Source of the DNA: Saccharomyces uvarum
Taxonomy: Eukaryota > Ascomycota > Saccharomycetes > Saccharomycetales > Saccharomycetaceae
Direction: 5' to 3'
Assembly: GCA_947243795.1 (NCBI GenBank)
Contig: OX365943.1
Coordinates: forward strand, 682,001-746,000
Length of the DNA stretch: 64,000 nt
A program made the position numbers and the translations under genes. Under the pieces are notes generated by a model. The model searched no databases, was not told the DNA's origin, and was given only the letters and a program-made list of their open reading frames with translations. Shown here one piece after another: positions 59,190-64,000 of this stretch (within the stretch, counting starts at the first letter, position 1; the number at the start of each line of letters is the position of its first letter).

Positions 59190-59514
59190 TTTTATTTTTT
59201 GCCACCAGTAATTGATTGACACTTCATTCCTCTTGCACGATATACTACAGGAACTTTTATCTTTCAATACAACTTCTCTTTAAACTATGCTGGTATTCTT
59301 AAAGGCTTAATGATCTAACTTTTAACTACCGGTTGCAAATAAATCATATATAACGAAGACAACGAAATCCTTTTGAGCTCTTCTTCAACACTCTTTTACC
59401 GTCTTTTCAATCAAAACAAAAGAGTGAAAGGCATAAAGATATCAACCACATATCCACACATCAATTGACGGCGCTCCAACTTCACTAATCTATGTGTTTT
59501 ACAGATACAGGCGA
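59190..59514. other. tRNA-Thr to GLD1 spacer
   Basis: A 325-bp spacer with the tRNA terminator, which lies in the loop of a short inverted repeat (59183-59206, see findings), and the GLD1 promoter. Just upstream of GLD1 a 3'-splice-site-like ttttacag occurs, but no matching donor was found. Confidence 0.5.
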
Positions 59515-60393
59515 ATGATGGACAATTTTGAACGTAGTGCTGAAGAAAACTTAACTATAGGAAATAAGCGAGTGTATGAACTACGAAAAAGGAACTTCCA
59601 AAGGAATTTGGTAAATAACCTGAGCTATTTTGGGTATATACTGATATTTCTGGAATACATTAAATTTGATCGTACCGTTTGGACGCTCATAACAAGAGCA
59701 GTAGTGCAATCCCTTATAAGTTCCCCTTTCCCGAGTGATGCTAAGTTACGTAGACTAGCGACCGCTGGCGGCGACAATAATAATACGGGGATTGCAACCC
59801 TTCCGGGAGGCACATCGATCAGAATTCCTGGAATGTTCACCACAGAAGTGCTTGATAATCCTTCTAATGACGTTGAACAACAAGATAATGCCGCTGTTAT
59901 ATCCATAAAGAGGCAAATTAGAAAGTTCTTATTCCATGGTTGCTTATCACTGAACATGCTATTTATTGTTCTAACCATTTTATTCCCGATCGATTTTCTC
60001 GAGCCACTGAGTGATTACGTTCCGGTAGATGGTCTTAAAAACACTCCCTCACCATTTTCAAATTCAAATGGTTTACTTTTGGGTGAGAGAAGAGGTGGGC
60101 TATTCTTACAGATGATTGGAGAACGATTACCAAAGAGCAACTTTTCTGGAAATTTCGGCCTGTTAATGTTCGAATTTAGCATACTTATAGTACAGTTCAC
60201 TTTGTTTTCATTAACATGCGTCGTATTAGCCGATCTAGATTTCCAAGAGCCGGAAAATGTGGATTCTGTAAAAAGCGATGGGTACGATGGGTCTGTAGTG
60301 GTTGCTCGAATACCATTAAATAAAACTTTGGATACTGTCTTATACGACGGTAATATTAATGATATTGATGAGAATTCGAACAGTGCCGTCTAA
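59515..60393 (+). CDS. GLD1: Golgi Dsc ubiquitin-ligase complex membrane subunit Gld1
   Basis: DUF1746 membrane protein that directs the Tul1/Dsc ubiquitin-ligase complex to Golgi and endosomes, the counterpart of the vacuolar Vld1. The 292-residue product begins [20 protein letters not shown]; hydrophobic segments lie at about 36-75 ([20 protein letters not shown]), 145-165 ([19 protein letters not shown]) and 220-245 ([20 protein letters not shown]). The frame opens upstream with a GTG; the ATG could be 59515 or 59518. Nearly the S. cerevisiae length (294). Function follows from the orthologue. Confidence 0.9.
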   Translation: MMDNFERSAEENLTIGNKRVYELRKRNFQRNLVNNLSYFGYILIFLEYIKFDRTVWTLITRAVVQSLISSPFPSDAKLRRLATAGGDNNNTGIATLPGGTSIRIPGMFTTEVLDNPSNDVEQQDNAAVISIKRQIRKFLFHGCLSLNMLFIVLTILFPIDFLEPLSDYVPVDGLKNTPSPFSNSNGLLLGERRGGLFLQMIGERLPKSNFSGNFGLLMFEFSILIVQFTLFSLTCVVLADLDFQEPENVDSVKSDGYDGSVVVARIPLNKTLDTVLYDGNINDIDENSNSAV

Positions 60394-60663
60394 ATAGCAT
60401 ACATACACAGAAATGGTGGAGGTATATAGCATGCTTTTATAAGGGTAAAACAAATATTTGTTACCGGTACTATTTTATAGAGAGTTACATTTACATATTT
60501 CGTTTTATCTATGGCGATTAAGTACTAATATCCTTGATTATGGCATTCCCCAATGCTAGTCAGTACTGAAAAGAGAAGATCCATTGGAAGTAGTGATCCT
60601 ATGAGTTTCGTGTTTTGATTTTTTTTTTTTCAAAGTTGATTTTGAATGGCATGCAAAGTATAA

Positions 60664-61671
60664 TCATTGAGTGATTGGACAGTTTTTCAAATACTCAGCT
60701 TTATTTTTCAAAATTCTGACAGATTTAAAGAAAATCTCTTCTGGTGTCATGGCACCAGCACTCTCTACATTAAAGACAAAATGATTTCTCACCCTTCCTA
60801 ATTTGACTTTGTCAGCAAACTCTTCGTATCTCAAAACCTCCCTAGAAACTGTATCCTTTCTAGCATCTTTGACGTATGCTTCATCTGAACATTCATCAAT
60901 ACCAATGACGCCCGGTGGGAAACATTTTTCAAATCTCTTAGCAGATTCACCTGTGATTGGCTGTAGGATATCGATTTGAGGCAATAGTCTATAAGAGGCA
61001 GTGGAAACTGGCGAAAATTTAGCATGGTCACCACCAACACCTAAAATACAATGTGCCTTCAATGATATTTCTTGACCTGGCCTTAGCTTAGCTAGTAAAA
61101 TGTCAGGATCAGCTGGGATAACTGGACAGTTAGCGAAAGTGGTAGATTGTCTACCCTGAGGTTCAAACTTTAGATCACGCGCGTAGACATGGGCATTGTT
61201 ATATAGTTGCTTTGGATCTGTAGAATCCTTTGGTGCATCTAAATTTCTTGTGCACTTTACGTTCAAACTCAAAACGACTGTGTTTTCGTCGGTAAATTTC
61301 TCGTCATCAGGCAGACTGCTATCAACCCAAGTAAGCATATCCGGGTCAACTTTTAATGGGACCAAACCTATTCTATGAGCTAAAACCTCATCTTGAATGA
61401 CGGATGTGTTATTGAAAAAATATACGTATTCAGCGGCCACGGCAGGAACTTCAGAAATCATAATACGACGGAAGGCATTTGCAATTGATGTGTCAATGTT
61501 TATCAAGTCGAAGTTAGCGTCCCTGGCGTCTAGAGATGAAATATCAACTTTAAAATCTTTCTTGAACTTCTCCACATCCCACTCATTTTCCCCATCCTTT
61601 GAAAAACCAGGGAAATCTGTAGAAGTTGTATTTGTAACACGGTTGTATTCAATACCCACAATGTTTGACAT
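60664..61671 (-). CDS. RPC40: RNA polymerase I and III common subunit AC40
   Basis: Alpha-like subunit shared by RNA polymerases I and III; pairs with AC19 to nucleate assembly. The 335-residue product MSNIVGIEYNRVTNTTSTDF contains the RpoA/RPB3 D-domain motif (NIDTSIANAFRRIMISEVPA) and the conserved EVLAHRIGLVPLKVD. The frame opens with a GTG four codons earlier; the ATG at 61671 gives the exact S. cerevisiae length. PAC and RRPE promoter motifs lie just upstream. Confidence 0.97.
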   Translation of the reverse strand: MSNIVGIEYNRVTNTTSTDFPGFSKDGENEWDVEKFKKDFKVDISSLDARDANFDLINIDTSIANAFRRIMISEVPAVAAEYVYFFNNTSVIQDEVLAHRIGLVPLKVDPDMLTWVDSSLPDDEKFTDENTVVLSLNVKCTRNLDAPKDSTDPKQLYNNAHVYARDLKFEPQGRQSTTFANCPVIPADPDILLAKLRPGQEISLKAHCILGVGGDHAKFSPVSTASYRLLPQIDILQPITGESAKRFEKCFPPGVIGIDECSDEAYVKDARKDTVSREVLRYEEFADKVKLGRVRNHFVFNVESAGAMTPEEIFFKSVRILKNKAEYLKNCPITQ

Positions 61672-62145
61672 GACGGCTTTCACTTGCTTTCTTCTGTATG
61701 CTTGTTAGCTATAGTTTTACATGTATTGAGTGAAATTTTTTTTTATTATCAACTCATCGCAATAATTTTTTCGCAAAAATTTTAGAATTACAAGTCATTC
61801 TAGACGATGTTGAAAATCCGACTACAAGAAGTATATACCAACTGAATGTATCCGAAAACGCGTATTCAGCAGTTACACATGGCGCAGATATTCTAGAGTG
61901 TTACAGGGCTGGGATGAGGCGTACTGCCTGACTAGGTTGTTATATTTAGATACTAACAAAGTTATTTGATTCCACCCAAAGAATAACCCACACACCACAT
62001 ACCCCATGCAAAAAGTAAACACAAATCAATGAATCTTTCGAGCTATTAGAGCAACGAACATGATGATCTGTACCGTTTGAACAAAGTTCTTCCATCACAG
62101 GATCCTTAACGGTCTACAAGTATAGCCGAAAGTACTTTAGTAAAC
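61672..62145. promoter_or_regulatory. Divergent RPC40/DBF20 promoter region
   Basis: A 474-bp region between divergent genes. It contains a PAC motif (61753-61760) and an RRPE-like motif (61775-61783) close to RPC40. I see no clear regulatory motif for DBF20. Confidence 0.6.
61753..61783 (-). promoter_or_regulatory. PAC and RRPE motifs of RPC40
   Basis: ctcatcgc (61753-61760) is the PAC element bound by Dot6/Tod6, and aaaaatttt (61775-61783) is the core of the RRPE bound by Stb3. They lie 82-112 bp upstream of the RPC40 ATG. This pair marks Pol I/III and ribosome-biogenesis genes in Saccharomyces. Confidence 0.8.
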
Positions 62146-63840
62146 ATGTTTCCGCGAAGTGACCGAGAAGTGGACGATTTGACTGGTAATATGAGCCATT
62201 TGGGGTTTCATGATTTGAATACCCCCAAGCCTACTCCCCTAATGATGCAATATGAATCTGCTAAAAACTGCGAAAATGAAAGATCTTTTCCCAAAGTTTC
62301 AATGGCACACAAATCAGATGGCCCAAATGATCAAGATGCCTTGAAAGGCCGCATCTCTTTGAACCATTCGCCGAAGAAGCTACCTAAGGATTTTTACGAG
62401 CGTGCTTCCAAGAGTCAGACCCAGAGGGTCGTTACTGTATGCCAACTGTACTTCCTTGACTATTATTGTGATATGTTTGACTATGTCATCAGTAGAAGAC
62501 AGCGAACGAAACAAGTGCTAAAATATCTTGAGCAGCAGAGAAACATAAAAAATGTGCCCAGTAAGACCCTAAATGAAGAATGGACATCATATTTGCAAAG
62601 AGAACATGAAGTACTAAGAAAAAGGAGACTGAAGCCTAAGCACAAAGACTTCCAGATACTAACACAAGTTGGGCAAGGTGGGTATGGTCAAGTGTACCTT
62701 GCAAAGAAAAAAGACAGTAATGAAATTTGTGCTTTGAAAATATTGAACAAAAAATTATTATTCAAGCTAAACGAAACAAACCATGTTCTTACTGAAAGAG
62801 ATATACTTACCACAACTAGATCGGATTGGTTGGTAAAGCTACTTTACGCATTTCAAGATTCAGAAAGTCTATATTTAGCAATGGAATTTGTGCCTGGTGG
62901 TGATTTCCGTACTTTGTTGATCAATACAAGAATTTTGAAAAGTGGTCACGCAAGGTTTTATATTAGCGAAATGTTTTGCGCTGTGAACGCCCTGCATGAA
63001 CTGGGCTATACTCATCGGGATCTAAAACCAGAAAATTTTTTGGTTGATGCTACAGGACATATTAAACTGACGGACTTTGGTTTAGCCGCGGGAACTGTAT
63101 CGAATGAAAGAATCGAAAGTATGAAGATACGTTTAGAGGAGGTGAAAAATTTAGAGTTTCCCGCCTTTACAGAAAGATCTATTGAGGATAGAAGAAAAAT
63201 GTACCATAACATGAGGAAGACCGAAATCAACTATGCTAATTCTATGGTTGGTTCGCCTGATTATATGGCTTTAGAAGTTCTCGAAGGTAAAAAATACGAC
63301 TTCACGGTGGATTATTGGTCACTAGGCTGCATGCTTTTTGAAAGTTTGGTTGGATACACACCATTTAGTGGTTCCTCCAGCAATGAAACTTACGAAAACT
63401 TAAGATATTGGAAGAAAACTTTAAGAAGGCCTCGTACTGAAGATGGGCGGGCAGCGTTCTCTGATAGAACTTGGGATTTGATTACAAGACTAATAGCAGA
63501 CCCTATCAATAGAGTGCGATCTTTTGAACAGGTTCGGAAAATGCCGTACTTCACCGAGATTAGTTTCGAAACATTGAGAAGAAGCTCACCACCATTTATT
63601 CCTCAATTAGATAATGAAACAGATGCTGGCTATTTTGATGACTTTACTAACGAAGAAGACATGGCTAAATACGCAGATGTTTTCAAAAGACAAGATAAAT
63701 TATCTTCCATGATCGATGACTCTGCTGTGCATTCCAAATTGGTTGGGTTTACCTTTAGGCATAGGGATGGGAAACAAGGTTCAAGTGGAATCCTATACAA
63801 TGGTTCAGAACATTCAGATCCTTTTTCAACCTTTTATTAG
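62146..63840 (+). CDS. DBF20: NDR-family mitotic-exit kinase Dbf20
   Basis: Ser/Thr kinase of the NDR/LATS family and paralogue of Dbf2, acting with Mob1 in mitotic exit and cytokinesis. The 564-residue product has an N-terminal Mob-binding region (about 90-165, including FYERASKSQTQRVVTVCQLY). The kinase domain follows, with GQGGYGQVYLAKKK (about 176-189), the VAIK-type ALKILNKK, HRDLKPENFLVDATGHIKLT and an NDR insert before the activation segment SPDYMALEVL, then a C-terminal hydrophobic-motif region. Length equals S. cerevisiae Dbf20 as I recall it, which separates it from Dbf2. Confidence 0.95.
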   Translation: MFPRSDREVDDLTGNMSHLGFHDLNTPKPTPLMMQYESAKNCENERSFPKVSMAHKSDGPNDQDALKGRISLNHSPKKLPKDFYERASKSQTQRVVTVCQLYFLDYYCDMFDYVISRRQRTKQVLKYLEQQRNIKNVPSKTLNEEWTSYLQREHEVLRKRRLKPKHKDFQILTQVGQGGYGQVYLAKKKDSNEICALKILNKKLLFKLNETNHVLTERDILTTTRSDWLVKLLYAFQDSESLYLAMEFVPGGDFRTLLINTRILKSGHARFYISEMFCAVNALHELGYTHRDLKPENFLVDATGHIKLTDFGLAAGTVSNERIESMKIRLEEVKNLEFPAFTERSIEDRRKMYHNMRKTEINYANSMVGSPDYMALEVLEGKKYDFTVDYWSLGCMLFESLVGYTPFSGSSSNETYENLRYWKKTLRRPRTEDGRAAFSDRTWDLITRLIADPINRVRSFEQVRKMPYFTEISFETLRRSSPPFIPQLDNETDAGYFDDFTNEEDMAKYADVFKRQDKLSSMIDDSAVHSKLVGFTFRHRDGKQGSSGILYNGSEHSDPFSTFY

Positions 63841-64000
63841 AATTACGCCTTGACGACAGTTTTTTTTTATACATAATGTGATAATGAATGTTTTGATAAG
63901 GGTAGTTGGGTTTACTTATTATTTTTTTTTTGAATGATTAGGAAGAATACATAAGGAGAAGACCGTATGGTTCTCTTTCCTTTTTTTTTTTTTTGACGCA
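63841..64000. other. DBF20 3' flank
   Basis: The last 160 bp hold several T-runs of 8 or more and an ordinary AT-rich yeast 3' region. No further gene begins before the window ends. Confidence 0.5.

Noticed and set aside
59470-59514. An upstream exon for GLD1 ending at the ttttacag acceptor-like site
   Set aside because: No convincing gtatgt donor with an ATG exon was found upstream, and the downstream ATG already gives a full-length family protein.

Overview
The window reads as nuclear DNA of a budding yeast of the genus Saccharomyces. Genes are compact and almost intronless, intergenic spacers are short and AT-rich, and tRNA genes carry nearby LTR relics. Gene content and order match the right arm of S. 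cerevisiae chromosome XVI from SPE3 (YPR069C) to DBF20 (YPR111W). Housekeeping proteins (TKL1, TEF1, SUA7, RPL11A, RPC40) look nearly identical to the S. cerevisiae proteins as I remember them. Fast-evolving ones (SNT309, FHL1, MED1, OPY2) differ clearly, so a non-cerevisiae Saccharomyces species is more likely. Names rest on recognising the proteins and the synteny; no database was searched.

Layout. 1-2.9 kb: SPE3 (cut by the window edge) and MED1, divergent. 2.9-4.8 kb: a gene-poor stretch with a solo LTR and tRNA-Ser(UGA), where S. cerevisiae carries YPR071W and where I find no intact gene. 4.8-14.7 kb: NOT5, LTP1, TKL1, OPY2, YPR078C, MRL1. 15-33 kb: TEF1, GRS2, DIB1, MDM36, YPR084W, ASA1, SUA7, SRP54, YPR089W, NVJ2. 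33.4-34.1 kb: a minus-strand cluster of three box C/D snoRNAs (snR41-snR70-snR51), identified from boxes C and D and stretches complementary to 18S rRNA. 34.3-48.1 kb: ASR1, RDS3, SYT1, YPR097W/LEC1, TMH18 (one intron), MRPL51, SNT309, RPL11A, PRE2. 48.4-63.8 kb: FHL1, COG4, ISR1, YTH1, RPN7, tRNA-Thr(UGU), GLD1, RPC40, DBF20.

The genes are mostly independent housekeeping units, but some share regulons visible in promoters. PRE2 and RPN7 each have a proteasome (Rpn4/PACE) box. TEF1 and RPL11A have Rap1-like sites, and FHL1, a coactivator of ribosomal-protein genes, lies close to RPL11A. RPC40 has PAC and RRPE motifs typical of ribosome-biogenesis genes.

I see no undescribed multi-gene system. 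The items most worth checking are an ATG-less small membrane-protein-like reading frame at 43.5 kb, the empty YPR071W slot, unusual details in the snoRNA cluster, an overlapping upstream ORF at YPR089W, a P-loop signature in the uncharacterised YPR084W, and the non-consensus branch point of the TMH18 intron.
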